DNA of 35,392 bases, taken from assembly GCA_008081045.1 (NCBI GenBank), contig VMDC01000005.1, positions 1 through 35,392 of the forward strand. Reading direction: 5' to 3'. The position numbers and the translations under genes were made by a program. Under the pieces are notes generated by a model, which saw nothing but the letters and a program-made list of their open reading frames with translations, had not been told where the DNA came from and searched no databases. This document shows, in pieces, positions 23,113 to 34,400 of the stretch. Numbering within the stretch: the stretch's first letter is position 1; the number at the start of each line of letters is the position of its first letter. This DNA is from Gammaproteobacteria bacterium. Lineage in GTDB: Bacteria > Pseudomonadota > Gammaproteobacteria > Pseudomonadales > Pseudohongiellaceae.

Positions 23113-24543
23113 TTACTGCATCTTCTCCCGCAGCAATTGATTGACCTGGCCAGGATTGGCCTTTCCCTGGGAAAGTTTCATGGCCTGGCCCACCAGGAAG
23201 CCAAGCACCGCTTCCTTACCATCTCTGAATTGTTGCACCTGTTCAGGGTGGTTGGTGATGACCTCGTCTACCAGCGACTCGATTGCGCCACTGTCGGTGA
23301 CCTGTTTCAGTCCTCGTGATTCAATGATCTGGTCGACATCGGATCCGTCTTCCAGCATGGCTTCAAAGACAGTTTTACCGATCTTGCCAGAAATGGTGTC
23401 GTCCTTGATTCTCTGGATCAGCCTCGCCAGACGCTCGGCCTGAATAGGCGATTCGGCAAGGTCCCAGTTGTTCTTGTTCAGGGCAGCCTGCAGATCTCCG
23501 GTCACCCAGTTCGCTGCCATCTTCGCATCGCCACTGCTGCGCGCCACAGTCTCAAAGTATTCGGCCATTTCGCGGGTCGCCGTCAGGACGCCAGCATCAT
23601 AGTCGCTGAGGCCGTATTCGCTGACAAACCGCGCGCTTTTGGCATCGGGCAATTCCGGCAGGGTGGCCCGTATCGCCTCGATGTAGGTGTCGTCGATTTC
23701 TACTGGCAGCAGGTCCGGTTCAGGAAAGTAGCGATAGTCGTTGGCGAATTCTTTGCTGCGCATGGGTGAACTGGTATCGCGCTCGGCATCATAGCGCCTG
23801 GTCTCCTGAATCACGGTACCGCCGTCTTCCAGCACATCCTGCTGACGCTGAATTTCTGAATTAATGGCTTTTTCGACAAAGCGAAACGAGTTGATGTTTT
23901 TCAGCTCGGTGCGCGTTCCAAGTTCAGTGCTGCCCTTTGGTCTGATCGATACATTCACATCGCAACGCATGGAACCCTGAGCCATGATTGCATCGGAAAT
24001 ATCCAGATAGCGCACGATGGCATGCAGTTTCTTGAGGTAGGCTACAGCCTCTTTGGCATTTCTGATTTCTGGCTCCGACACAATTTCCAGCAGCGGTTCT
24101 CCCGAGCGGTTGAGATCAATACCTGACATGCCGTGGAAATCTTCATGCAGGGACTTGCCGGCATTCTCTTCGATGTGCGCGCGGGTGACGCCTATCTGCC
24201 TTTCGCTGCCGTCTTCCAGTGTGATGGTCAGTGAGCCTTTGCCGACTGTGGGGAAGTCGAGTTGGGTGACCTGATAGCCTTTGGGCAAATCCGGATAGAA
24301 ATAGTTTTTCCGGTCGAATACTGACCGCTTTCCGATTTCTGCATCGATTGCCAGGCCAAATTTTACCGCCATCCGCAGTGCCTCTTTATTCAGCACAGGC
24401 AGCGTGCCCGGCATGGCCAGATCGAAAATATTGGCTTCAGTGTTCGGCTCGGCGCCAAAGATGGATGCAGTTCCTGAAAACAGTTTGGTGTTGGTGGACA
24501 GTGATACGTGCACCTCAAGTCCGATAACGGCTTCCCATTCCAT
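23113..24543 (-). CDS. gatB: Asp/Glu-tRNA amidotransferase subunit B
   Basis: GatB (476 residues) binds the mischarged tRNA, phosphorylates its Glu or Asp side chain and transfers ammonia delivered from GatA. The cradle domain starts with [36 protein letters not shown], the [12 protein letters not shown] stretch, [20 protein letters not shown] and [19 protein letters not shown] are all canonical. A C-terminal helical/YqeY tail ends at [10 protein letters not shown]. It starts one base after the gatA stop (TGA-T-ATG), with a strong GAGGAGGG inside the end of gatA, so translation is coupled. Confidence 0.97.
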   Translation of the reverse strand: MEWEAVIGLEVHVSLSTNTKLFSGTASIFGAEPNTEANIFDLAMPGTLPVLNKEALRMAVKFGLAIDAEIGKRSVFDRKNYFYPDLPKGYQVTQLDFPTVGKGSLTITLEDGSERQIGVTRAHIEENAGKSLHEDFHGMSGIDLNRSGEPLLEIVSEPEIRNAKEAVAYLKKLHAIVRYLDISDAIMAQGSMRCDVNVSIRPKGSTELGTRTELKNINSFRFVEKAINSEIQRQQDVLEDGGTVIQETRRYDAERDTSSPMRSKEFANDYRYFPEPDLLPVEIDDTYIEAIRATLPELPDAKSARFVSEYGLSDYDAGVLTATREMAEYFETVARSSGDAKMAANWVTGDLQAALNKNNWDLAESPIQAERLARLIQRIKDDTISGKIGKTVFEAMLEDGSDVDQIIESRGLKQVTDSGAIESLVDEVITNHPEQVQQFRDGKEAVLGFLVGQAMKLSQGKANPGQVNQLLREKMQ

Positions 24544-24544
24544 A

Positions 24545-26005
24545 TCAGTGGCCCTCCTCGAAGGCGGTTGCCCGCAAACGGTGCCAATCCGTATTCAACT
24601 GGAACTGATGCGCGACATTGAGCAGGCGTGATTCGGCGAAATCGCTGGCCACCAGGTGCATACCAACGGGCAAGCCGTTCGCCAGACCGGCGGGCACGGA
24701 CATACCGGGTAATCCTGCCAAATTCACTGCGATCGTATAGATATCCTCAAGATACATGGCGACCGGATCTGTCTTGGCTCCCAGAGTGAACGCCGTATGC
24801 GGTGAAGTCGGACCGATGATGATGTCAACCTGCTGGAAAGCGGCGTTGAAATCCTGTTTGATCAGGCGTCGAATTTTCTGCGCTTTACGGTAGTAAGCAT
24901 CGTAAAAGCCCGCTGACAGTGCGTAGGTGCCGACCATGATCCGGCGCTTGACCTCATCTCCGAACCCTTCGCTGCGTGATCTTTTGTACATGTCCTCAAG
25001 ATCGAGCGGGTTATCACAACGATAGCCGTATCTCACGCCATCAAACCTCGACAGGTTGGCAGAAGCTTCGGCCGGCGCGACCACGTAATACGCGCTCACG
25101 GAGAGGTGGTTGTTCGGCAGGTCAATATCGATCAGTTGAGCGCCAAGCTTTTCATAGACGCCAAGCGCTTCTCGCACTGCCTGTTCAACTTCAGGGGACA
25201 GGCCTTCGGCGAAGTGTTGCCGGGGAATTCCGATGCGCAACCCCTGCAGAGAGTTGTTCAGGTCGGCCGTATAGTCTTCCACCGGCACATCAGCACAGGT
25301 GCTGTCTTTGGTGTCAAGCCCGGCCATGGCGTTGAGCATCAGAGCTGCGTCTTCGGCGCTTTTACAGATCGGGCCGGCTTGATCAAGGCTGGAGGCGAAG
25401 GCAATCATGCCCCAGCGAGAAATCCGCCCGTAACTGGGTTTTAGCCCGGTGATCCCGCAAAACGCGGCGGGTTGTCGAATCGAGCCCCCGGTGTCGGTAC
25501 CGGTTGCCATTGCGCACAGGTCAGCTGCTATCGCGGCGGCAGACCCGCCGGAAGAGCCACCGGGCACCCGGTCTGTGTCCCAGGGGTTTTTGACGGGCCC
25601 GAAATAGCTGGTTTCATTGGATGATCCCATGGCGAATTCATCCATATTGGTTTTACCCAGCATGACTGCGCCCGCGTCGTTGAACCGACTCACGACGGTC
25701 GCGTCATAGGGGGCGATGAAATTGTGCAGCATCTTTGAGCCACAGCTTGTCTTGATGCCCGAGGTGCAGAAGATGTCCTTGTGAGCGAGAGGGATGCCGA
25801 GCAAAGGGGAAGTCAGTCCGTCAGCTCTCGCTGCATCTGCCTGCGCTGCCTGGGTGAGCGCTGATTCCTCGCAAACCGTGACAAAGGCATTCAGAGTGCT
25901 GTTGTACTGATTGATCCGGTCGAGATATGCCTGCGTCAGTTCGACGCTGGAGATGTCACCACGACTCAGCGCACCGGAGAGTTCTGCGACTGTTTTTTCT
26001 ATCAT
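24545..26005 (-). CDS. gatA: Asp/Glu-tRNA amidotransferase subunit A
   Basis: GatA (486 residues) is the amidase-signature glutaminase that supplies ammonia to GatB. The Ser-cisSer-Lys triad is visible: K76 in [10 protein letters not shown]151 in [11 protein letters not shown], and nucleophile S175 in [11 protein letters not shown]. The spacing is three residues short of the S. aureus numbering K79/S154/S178 as I recall it. [20 protein letters not shown] and the C-terminal [13 protein letters not shown] match. It lies 57 bases after gatC in the order gatC-gatA-gatB. Confidence 0.97.
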   Translation of the reverse strand: MIEKTVAELSGALSRGDISSVELTQAYLDRINQYNSTLNAFVTVCEESALTQAAQADAARADGLTSPLLGIPLAHKDIFCTSGIKTSCGSKMLHNFIAPYDATVVSRFNDAGAVMLGKTNMDEFAMGSSNETSYFGPVKNPWDTDRVPGGSSGGSAAAIAADLCAMATGTDTGGSIRQPAAFCGITGLKPSYGRISRWGMIAFASSLDQAGPICKSAEDAALMLNAMAGLDTKDSTCADVPVEDYTADLNNSLQGLRIGIPRQHFAEGLSPEVEQAVREALGVYEKLGAQLIDIDLPNNHLSVSAYYVVAPAEASANLSRFDGVRYGYRCDNPLDLEDMYKRSRSEGFGDEVKRRIMVGTYALSAGFYDAYYRKAQKIRRLIKQDFNAAFQQVDIIIGPTSPHTAFTLGAKTDPVAMYLEDIYTIAVNLAGLPGMSVPAGLANGLPVGMHLVASDFAESRLLNVAHQFQLNTDWHRLRATAFEEGH

Positions 26006-26062
26006 GAGTTAACTTGGCCTGAATTTAACGGATTTCAGTGGGCGAATCTTGCTTAGAGGGCA

Positions 26063-26350
26063 CTATTCAATGACCTTGGGGACCAGATAGAGGCCTTCCT
26101 CAACCTCCGGCGCAAGCTGCTGGAGTTCGTCGCGACGGTTGGATTCGGTCACATCGTCCTCTCGCAGTCGTTGGGTCATGTCCAGCGGGTGGGCGAGCGG
26201 CGCGACAGCATCTGTATCTACCGACTGCATTTGATCGATCAGGGCAAGAATGTCCGTGATTCGTCCGGTCACTTCGTCTTTTTCTGCGTCGCTTATGTGA
26301 AGACGCGCCAGCTGCGCGACTTTTTCTACTTCTGTTTTGTCGAATGCCAT
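26063..26350 (-). CDS. gatC: Asp/Glu-tRNA amidotransferase subunit C
   Basis: GatC (95 residues) is the small stabilising subunit that wraps GatA and GatB. The true start is the ATG at 26350: it gives [20 protein letters not shown], the typical N-terminus, with GGAG about 8 bases upstream. An in-frame opening to 26431 would add 27 atypical residues within the leader. [19 protein letters not shown] and LYLVPKVIE at the end are hallmarks. Confidence 0.96.
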   Translation of the reverse strand: MAFDKTEVEKVAQLARLHISDAEKDEVTGRITDILALIDQMQSVDTDAVAPLAHPLDMTQRLREDDVTESNRRDELQQLAPEVEEGLYLVPKVIE

Positions 26351-26472
26351 ATCAGGTACTCCGGCTCGCGCCAAGATGTGTCTGTGCCGTGGAAAGCCAG
26401 ATATTTCAAGGCTGCCACTTGCTCTCGCCACCCGCGGTTGCTAGAGTTCGAGCTAATTCGCGCGGACGCGAG

Positions 26473-26478
26473 ATTATA
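26473..26478 (-). promoter_or_regulatory. Perfect -10 box for the gatCAB operon
   Basis: TATAAT on the minus strand, about 123 bases before gatC, followed by a GC-rich CTCGCGTCC discriminator. The best -35 is TTCACC at a long 19-base spacing, so the promoter is plausible but imperfect. Confidence 0.5.
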
Positions 26479-26572
26479 CTGGAAATTCGGCAACTTAGGT
26501 GAATTTCGGTCGATTTTGCCGATGGCGGGCTCCGGGAGATTCCATCAGCCAAACTAATCCTCTCCAGCGTTC

Positions 26573-26594
26573 AAAAAAAGTGCTTCGCGCACTC
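26573..26594 (-). terminator. Terminator-like hairpin between gatC and mreB
   Basis: On the minus strand AGTGC-GCGAA-GCACT is followed by a run of T. No minus-strand gene precedes it. It may block antisense transcription leaving mreB from entering the gat operon, or end a short unannotated RNA. The stem is only 5 bp. Confidence 0.45.
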
Positions 26595-26663
26595 AATCAT
26601 TAGGCTCATTTGCCGTCTAATTATGGAATAACAACCGCTGCCGGGATTGGAATCATCTTTTAA

Positions 26664-27722
<1,059 letters not shown>

Positions 27723-27793
27723 CAGCGTGCCTCTGTCAGGGCGTTAGCTCCGGACGCGGCGGCAGCGATTCAGGAAATTGTGAGGGTAAGCTC

Positions 27794-28738
27794 ATCGACA
27801 AAACGCTTTTCATCAAAGGTGTGGCGCTCGAATACCGGGCCTTGTCTTTCCTCTTGCTTTCTATCTGTCTCATGGTGGCAGATAGCCGGTTTTCGTATCT
27901 GGAACAGCTGCGCTTCGGTTTGGGCTACGCGGCTACGCCGGTTTACTGGGTTGCAGATATTCCTACCCGGGTTTCATTCTGGATCGATGATGTGTTCGTT
28001 TCCCGGACAGACCTGCTTGAAGAAAACGAGCGATTAAGGGAAGACCTGCTGATTGCACAGCGGGAATTGCAGCTTCTTGAATCCTTGGCCAGTGAGAACT
28101 CCCGTCTGCGCGATCTTCGGGAGGCGACTCAGGTAATCACCGGTGAGGTGCTGCCGGCTGAGATTATCAATGTGTCTCCTGACCCCTATTCGAAGAGAGT
28201 TCTGATTAACAAAGGTTCCGCTGACGGAGTATTTGTCGGTCAGGCTCTGCTCGATTCCCGCGGGCTGATGGGGCAGGTTGATGAAGTGCTGCCCTTCACC
28301 GCCTGGGTCCTGCTGATTACCGACTCTCATCACGTCACACCGGTTGAGGTGAATCGCAACGGCGAACGGGCTTTAGCTCGCGGCAGTCGCACGACGTCAA
28401 CCGAGCTTGAACTTGAATTCGTCACCCAGACTCAGGATATGCAGGCGGGTGACATGCTTGTCAGTTCGGGAATGGGGCAGGTCTATCCAAAAAACTATCC
28501 GGTGGCCAGAGTAACAAGTATTTCCAAAGATCCCGGGCAGGATTTTGCGCGAGTCTTGGCAGAGCCTCTCGCTCAGCTGGCCAGCACCCGACACGTCATG
28601 CTGGTCTTTGCCAACGATGAGACCGTTATGCCTGAATTTGAACTCGAGCAGGGCTCGGCGGAGGGTCAGGGCGGGGCGGACACCGGCTCTGCTGAAAATC
28701 GGGTGTCACAGCTTAACTTGAGCCCTGCCGCTCAGTAG
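27794..28738 (+). CDS. mreC: Rod-shape protein MreC, probable ATC start
   Basis: MreC is the bitopic periplasmic scaffold linking MreB, MreD and PBP2/RodA. I place the start at ATC 27794 (314 residues, read as Met). That gives MDKTLFIKGVALEYRALSF, which matches the conserved short cytoplasmic leader of gammaproteobacterial MreC (M-I-K-P-L-F-x-x-G-P-S-L). GAGGG lies 7 bases upstream. No in-frame ATG, GTG, TTG or CTG exists between the mreB stop and GTG 27821. The GTG gives a shorter protein without that leader and has AGG only about one base away. A transmembrane helix (about 18-32) is followed by a coiled coil (LLEENERLREDLL...LASENSRLRDL) and two beta domains. The Gln/Gly/Glu-rich tail is unremarkable. 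The gene itself is certain; the start codon is inferred. Confidence 0.9.
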   Translation: MDKTLFIKGVALEYRALSFLLLSICLMVADSRFSYLEQLRFGLGYAATPVYWVADIPTRVSFWIDDVFVSRTDLLEENERLREDLLIAQRELQLLESLASENSRLRDLREATQVITGEVLPAEIINVSPDPYSKRVLINKGSADGVFVGQALLDSRGLMGQVDEVLPFTAWVLLITDSHHVTPVEVNRNGERALARGSRTTSTELELEFVTQTQDMQAGDMLVSSGMGQVYPKNYPVARVTSISKDPGQDFARVLAEPLAQLASTRHVMLVFANDETVMPEFELEQGSAEGQGGADTGSAENRVSQLNLSPAAQ

Positions 28739-28745
28739 CCCCGTT

Positions 28746-29234
28746 ATGCAAAAAAAAGCACATGCAGTTTGGGTTATTTTTCTGACGTTTTTTCTCGCGT
28801 ATCTGCTGGCGATTGTTCCATTTCCTGAGTGGGCAATGGATTACCGACCCGAGTGGGTGCCGATGGTGCTCATGTACTGGGTGATGGCGCTGCCGTACCG
28901 GGTTGGTATTGGCACTGCCTGGGTGGCAGGGATCGTACTGGATGTGCTCGAGGGCTCAGTGCTCGGTTTAAATGCACTTGGCCTGGTTGTCATCGCTTAC
29001 ATCACCCTGAGCTTGCATCAGCGCCTGCGCATGTTCTCCTCGCTGCAGCAAGCGGGTCTGGTTTTTGCGATGGTCGGTATCAATCTGATGCTGAATCACT
29101 GGCTGTTGATATTAACCGGGCAGACGGTCGCCTCGGGCCGCTTGTTCTTAATGGCTGCACTGACCAGCGCGATTATCTGGCCTTCCGTCTTTCAGCTGCT
29201 GCGGCAGATCCGGCGGAGTTTCGACGTTCACTGA
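28746..29234 (+). CDS. mreD: Rod-shape protein MreD
   Basis: MreD (162 residues) is a small inner-membrane protein of the elongasome. It shows about five hydrophobic segments, starting with VWVIFLTFFLAYLLAIVPF, then the conserved RPEWVPMVLMYWVMALPYRVG and VAGIVLDVLEGSVLGLNALGL. It ends with a basic, positive-inside tail. The ATG is followed at once by a run of eight A (28750-28757). It starts 7 bases after mreC. Confidence 0.95.
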   Translation: MQKKAHAVWVIFLTFFLAYLLAIVPFPEWAMDYRPEWVPMVLMYWVMALPYRVGIGTAWVAGIVLDVLEGSVLGLNALGLVVIAYITLSLHQRLRMFSSLQQAGLVFAMVGINLMLNHWLLILTGQTVASGRLFLMAALTSAIIWPSVFQLLRQIRRSFDVH

Positions 29235-29264
29235 CCCCACTGACGTTTGCATCTGGAAGTTGGC

Positions 29265-29885
29265 ATGACACACAGAATAATCCTGGCATCAGCGTCTCCC
29301 CGCCGCGCTCAGCTACTGACACAGCTCGGCGTCTGCTTCGACATGCTTCCCCAGGCCATTGATGAGACGCCCCAGAGCGGAGAAAGTGCAACAGAGCTGT
29401 CGCTGCGGCTGGCGCATGAAAAAGCCCAGTCTGCCCTTGCAGATGCCGGCGATGGCGGGGCGCTGGTTCTCGGTTCAGACACCGTGGTGGATGTCGATGA
29501 CACGCTGTTGGGAAAGCCGGTCAACGGCGAAGATGCGGTGAGCATGCTGCTTCAGCTTTCCGGCCGGATTCACCGGGTCTGCACTGCTGTCAGCTTGGCC
29601 TCAAGGGAGTCGTCTGCTTCTCGTCTCAGCGAAACCAAGGTGCGGTTCCGAGAGATTACCGATTCGGAAGCACATGCCTACTGGAATACCGGAGAGCCCA
29701 AGGGCAAGGCCGGTGGCTACGCCATTCAGGGCCGCGGCGCCGTGTTTGTTGAATCCATCAGCGGCAGCTACAGCGGAGTCATGGGTCTGCCTTTGTTCGA
29801 GACCGCTGCCTTGCTGGCCGAGTTTGCTGTGCTGCCCTGGCAATCACCCGCCGCCGTCGGCGAAAAGGGTGATGCGCAGTCATGA
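29265..29885 (+). CDS. maf: Maf-family nucleotide pyrophosphatase (YhdE type)
   Basis: This 206-residue pyrophosphatase probably acts on dTTP and UTP (the YhdE subfamily), and so on noncanonical or excess nucleotides. It starts RIILASASPRRAQLL, the Maf signature. The catalytic aspartate is in LGSDTVVDVDD, and KGKAGGYAIQGRGAVFVESISGSYSGVMGLP is the substrate-specificity stretch. I chose ATG 29265 over an upstream TTG at 29247, because SASPRR falls at the usual position. The stop overlaps the rng start as ATGA. Confidence 0.94.
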   Translation: MTHRIILASASPRRAQLLTQLGVCFDMLPQAIDETPQSGESATELSLRLAHEKAQSALADAGDGGALVLGSDTVVDVDDTLLGKPVNGEDAVSMLLQLSGRIHRVCTAVSLASRESSASRLSETKVRFREITDSEAHAYWNTGEPKGKAGGYAIQGRGAVFVESISGSYSGVMGLPLFETAALLAEFAVLPWQSPAAVGEKGDAQS

Positions 29886-31360
29886 GCGAAGAGATTCTTA
29901 TTAATGTCACGCTGATGGAGACCAGGGTGGCCTTGCTCGAGAACGGGCTTCTGCAGGAAATCTTTATTGAGCGACACAATCGACGCGGATATGTTGGCGA
30001 TATTTTTCGAGGCAGAGTCGTGCGGGTGATGCCGGGCATGGAAGCAGCCTTCGTGGATATTGGTTTGGACCGGGCCGCTTTCATCCATAACTCGGACATT
30101 GCTTTACTTGATGCGGATGGGTGCGAACAGCGGGATGAGATTTCTCCGCCCATTCAGGAGAGTCTGAAAGACGGACAGGACATTATTGTTCAGGTTGCGA
30201 AGGACGCTATCAGCAGCAAAGGCGCGAGGCTGACGACTCATCTCACTCTGCCATCTCGGAACCTGGTATTCATGCCCCGCAACAAACATCTGGGAATTTC
30301 ACAGCGCTTGGAAGACGAAGAGGAGCGGGAACGTCTGTTGGAACTCCTGCAGGAAGTGCTCAGACAGGAAAACTGGAGTGGTCCCGGGGGGTTTATTGTC
30401 CGCACTGCTGCGGAGGGGATTGAGGCAGAAGAATTCGTCGAAGACGTCAGATTTTTAAAACGACTGTGGGACAAAGTCGAACAGCGCATTCAACGCAAGG
30501 ACGGCGTCAAGGCGGTCTATCGAGAGGTTCCCCTGTACATGCGGACGGTCAGAGATCTGATCCGGCCGGAAGTTGAGAAGATTCGGGTTGATAATCAGGA
30601 AAAATTCGATGAGATGGTTCAGTTTCTGGAGGATTTTGTGCCGGAACTGGATGCCAGACTGGAATGCTACAGCGGTGAGCGACCAATTTTCGACTTTTAC
30701 GGTATTGAAGATGAAATCGATCGGGCGCTGAGTAACAGGGTGAAGCTGAAATCCGGTGGAGATCTTGTGATTGAGCAAACTGAGGCGATGACGACGATTG
30801 ATGTCAACACCGGTGCCTATCTGGGAAGTCGGAATCACGCTGAGACGATCCTGAAAACCAACCTCGAAGCCGCCACTGCCATTGCCCGTCAGTTACGGGT
30901 GCGTAATCTGGGGGGGATCATCATTCTTGATTTCATTGATATGACAGATCCTGAGCATCAGCGTCAGGTGCAGCGAACGCTCGCCAAGGCGCTCGAGAAG
31001 GACAGAGCCCGCACCTCAATTACGGGTATTTCGCAACTCGGATTGATTGAAATGACCCGTAAACGGACCAGGGAGAGTCTCGGTCAGATTCTCAACAGCG
31101 ATTGTCCTGTCTGCGAAGGTCGCGGCACACAGAAATCGCCCGAAACTGTCTGCTATGAGATTTTTCGTGAAATCTTGCGAGTGGCCAGAGCCTATGAAAA
31201 CGACATTTTACTGGTGACGGCGTCACAGCGTGTGGTGGATCGCTTGCTGGACGAGGAGTCTGTTACGCTCGCGAGTCTTCAGGAATTGCTTGGCAAGACG
31301 GTCAAATTTGAAGTCGAACCTATGTATACTCAGGAGCAGTTCGACGTCGTTCTGACCTAG
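29882..31360 (+). CDS. rng: Ribonuclease G
   Basis: RNase G (492 residues) is the single-strand-specific endoribonuclease that matures the 16S rRNA 5' end and decays some mRNAs. It lacks the long RNase E tail. The S1 domain is in residues about 35-125 (RGYVGDIFRGRVVRVMPGMEAAFVDIG). The Mg-binding catalytic residues lie in TIDVNTGAYLG and IILDFIDM. The zinc-link motif is CPVC in NSDCPVCEGRG. The gene overlaps maf by 4 bases. It shares mRNA metabolism with RhlB encoded in the same window. Confidence 0.97.
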   Translation: MSEEILINVTLMETRVALLENGLLQEIFIERHNRRGYVGDIFRGRVVRVMPGMEAAFVDIGLDRAAFIHNSDIALLDADGCEQRDEISPPIQESLKDGQDIIVQVAKDAISSKGARLTTHLTLPSRNLVFMPRNKHLGISQRLEDEEERERLLELLQEVLRQENWSGPGGFIVRTAAEGIEAEEFVEDVRFLKRLWDKVEQRIQRKDGVKAVYREVPLYMRTVRDLIRPEVEKIRVDNQEKFDEMVQFLEDFVPELDARLECYSGERPIFDFYGIEDEIDRALSNRVKLKSGGDLVIEQTEAMTTIDVNTGAYLGSRNHAETILKTNLEAATAIARQLRVRNLGGIIILDFIDMTDPEHQRQVQRTLAKALEKDRARTSITGISQLGLIEMTRKRTRESLGQILNSDCPVCEGRGTQKSPETVCYEIFREILRVARAYENDILLVTASQRVVDRLLDEESVTLASLQELLGKTVKFEVEPMYTQEQFDVVLT

Positions 31361-31493
31361 CGGTCCGGCCTGTGCCCGACGACTGGAATTTAAGCCCCTG
31401 TTCAGTGTACGGGAGATATAACGCTCAGGCTGCAACAACCTCTGCTGATCGGTGTCGTCGTACCAGTCCAGCTTCGCCGCGTGCCTACCAATC

Positions 31494-34400
31494 ATGATCA
31501 CTGCGTTAATCAAGAAACTCTACGAGCAACTCTTGCTGCTGTTGATCGTTGCGCTGATTGCTCTAGCGGCTTACGTGTCGCTCGGGCGTCAGTTCATGCC
31601 TGCAATTTCAAGTTATACCGCTTTTCTGGAGGAGCAGATAGCCCAGAGAACCGGGCTACCCGTGGCCATTGGCTCGGTGGCTGGGGAATTTTCGGGTTTT
31701 AATCCCGTCCTCTTACTCTCGGATCTGCAGCTGGCGATTGACGACAGCGCTGAATCGCCAGCGCTTGAGTTTTCTGAGGCAAGAATTGCGCTCGATATGG
31801 GCAGATCAATCTGGCAGAGGCGATGGGTGCTCGATGAGTTTGTGATCCGCAACCTCCGGATTGACCTAACCCAGAGCGCTGACGGGTCATGGCAGCTGTC
31901 AGGCGTTGCGACTCCGGGCAGCAATGATCCGGTCGATCTGAACGCCCTCTATCAGACATTCCTGTCTTTCAATCAGCTCGAGCTGCAAGGTGTCGCTATC
32001 AATGTTCATCCTCGCAATGGTGACAGTTTCGGTTTTGTTCAGGGTACAGCTTCCGTCCGCAATCAGGGACAAAATCACTACCTGCACGTTAACGCCAGCC
32101 TTGAGGGAAACCCTGAGCCACTGACCGTTTCATTCGAAGTGCAGGGTAGCGCCCTGGATCAGGCGAGCGGCATGCTGCATGTTCTGGTCCCTCAAGCCGA
32201 TTATTCCCGGGTGTTCGCCGGTCAGGAGCTGGGCGCTCTGGCCATTCTCGGACTGGAGGGCAGCGGGCAGGCGTGGATAGGAATCGAAGCAGGGCAGCTG
32301 AGCGATGCGACGGCCGAATTCGACATCCCCAGTCTGACCGTTGGCGGGCAAGGAGCAGAGCAGGACCGTCAACCGGAATCTGAACAGCTGGGTCTGACGG
32401 ACCTGAAAGGCCTGGCGAGGTTAAGTCGCCGCAGCGGGGAGAGTGCCTGGGAGCTGGCGCTGGCAAATATGTCGATGACCTATCGTACTGACTCCTGGCA
32501 GTCTTTTAACGCACGGCTTCTGTTCGCGCCGGATCAGCTTCTGACAATCGCTGCTGATCATCTGGATTTGGGTTTGCTGGCACGCCTGGCAGGTGACAGC
32601 GGGATTTTGCCGGATGCGACGGAAGCGGACCTGAAGGGTTTCAATCCGGATGGTTCCCTTCAGAACGTTAATCTGAGTCTGCCGATTTCAGAGACGGAGA
32701 GTCGACCGCTTACACTGAGAACCAATATTGCAGACCTGCAGCTGGAGTCAGTCAGAAATTCGCCCAATCTCTGGGGAATGGACGGCTTCGTTGAGCTCGA
32801 GTTTGACCGCTCTGCCCAACAGCTGACCGGTGTTGCTGAAGTGAACTCAACCGACTTCAGTATGAATATTCCGTCCACATTCACCAGAGTGTGGGACTAC
32901 TCCCGGGTGAACGGTCGCCTGCACATTGACGTGTCAATGGCGAATGGTCAGGTCGTGAAGCTTGCCAGCGACAGAATCGTTGCTGAGTCAGATGCTCTCG
33001 ACGGCAGTGTCAGATTCACCTCGATTACTGAACGCTTCGCCGATGGCAGTCGTGATGCGAGGCTTGATCTTATGGTGGGGGCAGATCGCATTGAGGGCTC
33101 CCAGAAATCGCTCTACCTGCCTGATGGTCCGAACATCAGCGACAATCTCCGCAACACCATGGAATTCCTGGAACGGGCCCTGATTGATGGCCAGGTATAC
33201 AACAGCGGGATTCTCTACCGGGGATCAACTGTCAGCGGATCCGATGCGATGAGTAAAACCTTTCAGAGTTTCTGGCAGCTCAGTGACGGGCAGATCAATT
33301 TCAGCGATGACTGGCCGAATCTGGAAGCGCTGACCGCCACAGTGCAAACCGATGACGACAATATTGATATTACGGTGGACTCAGGCAGCAGCCTCGGTCT
33401 GCAATTCGAAACTGCCACCGGCGCAGTCCGACGTGACGCGGCCTCTCGAAACTGGCTGACCGTTCTGGGTTCAGCAACCGGCGAAACATCCAGCGCTTTG
33501 GAATACCTGCGAGTCGCGCCTGTGGGTGACGGTCTCAAGAATGCGCTTGCAAGCTGGCAGTCGCAAGGCGCCGTTGCCGGGGATCTGTCGCTGTCGATTC
33601 CGCTTGATCAGCCGGAAGCTGACACTGCGGTTCATCTTGAACTGTTGCTGGAAGAAAACGATCTGATCATCTCGGATTACGATCTTGATATCAGCCAGTT
33701 ATCCGGTTCGGTCATTTATGATTCGGAGGCAGGCTTTGAGCCGACGGAGTTGACCGGCCAGATGTTTGGCGGGTCAATGGAGGCGACCTTGTCCTCGGTT
33801 CAGGAGCAGGGAGCGCTTGCCAGTATTGTCGTTGAAGGGACGGGTGTGACGTCCCCTCAGGCGATGATTGAGTGGCCCCGACAAAATGAATTTGTCAGAA
33901 GCTTGCTTGCCAATATGGCAGGTGACTTTGCCTACGAAGCGGTGATCAGGATGCATCAGGCCGCCGCGCGTGAATCGGGCAGTGAACTCGAGATTCGCTC
34001 CGATTTGCGGGGCGTGACCATGGATTTGCCCCCGCCCTACGGTAAGCAGGCTGAATCGGTGGCTCCGCTGGATCTGCACATTCAGTTTGAAGAAGGCCGC
34101 CAGCAATCTGCCGGCAGTTTGGGCGATTCATTGCGTTTTACCTTGAATCAGCCCGTCGATGAGCCGACCCGGGGTCTGGTTATGCTCGGTCAGCAAAGCG
34201 GCAGTCTCGACCCGCTGGCAGAAAGCTTGCCGCCGGGACTGTCGATTCTGGGTGATTTCGACCGGTTTGAGCTTGAACCCTGGGTCGAGTTTATCTCCGG
34301 TATGTCGGATGGCGCTCAGTCTGATTCCGAGCTGGATCAGACAATAGCCTTTGCTGATATCCGGGCGGATGTGTTCTCTCTCTATGGGGAGGAACTTCCC

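Noticed and set aside
26600..26640. mreB promoter in the AT-rich stretch
   Set aside because: Several TATGGA and TAATTA-like boxes occur, but none has a matching -35 at 16-18 bases, so no exact site is claimed.
27821..27823. GTG as the start of mreC
   Set aside because: It removes the conserved cytoplasmic leader and its Shine-Dalgarno spacing is about one base; the ATC at 27794 fits better, although it is unusual.
28750..28757. A8 run after the mreD start as a phase-variation switch
   Set aside because: The frame is intact as M-Q-K-K and eight A in a start region is not strong evidence for switching.
31613..31924. Minus-strand frames inside the YhdP-like gene (for example 103 and 188 codons)
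   Set aside because: They are antisense shadows within a long frame with clear AsmA/YhdP motifs at both ends.
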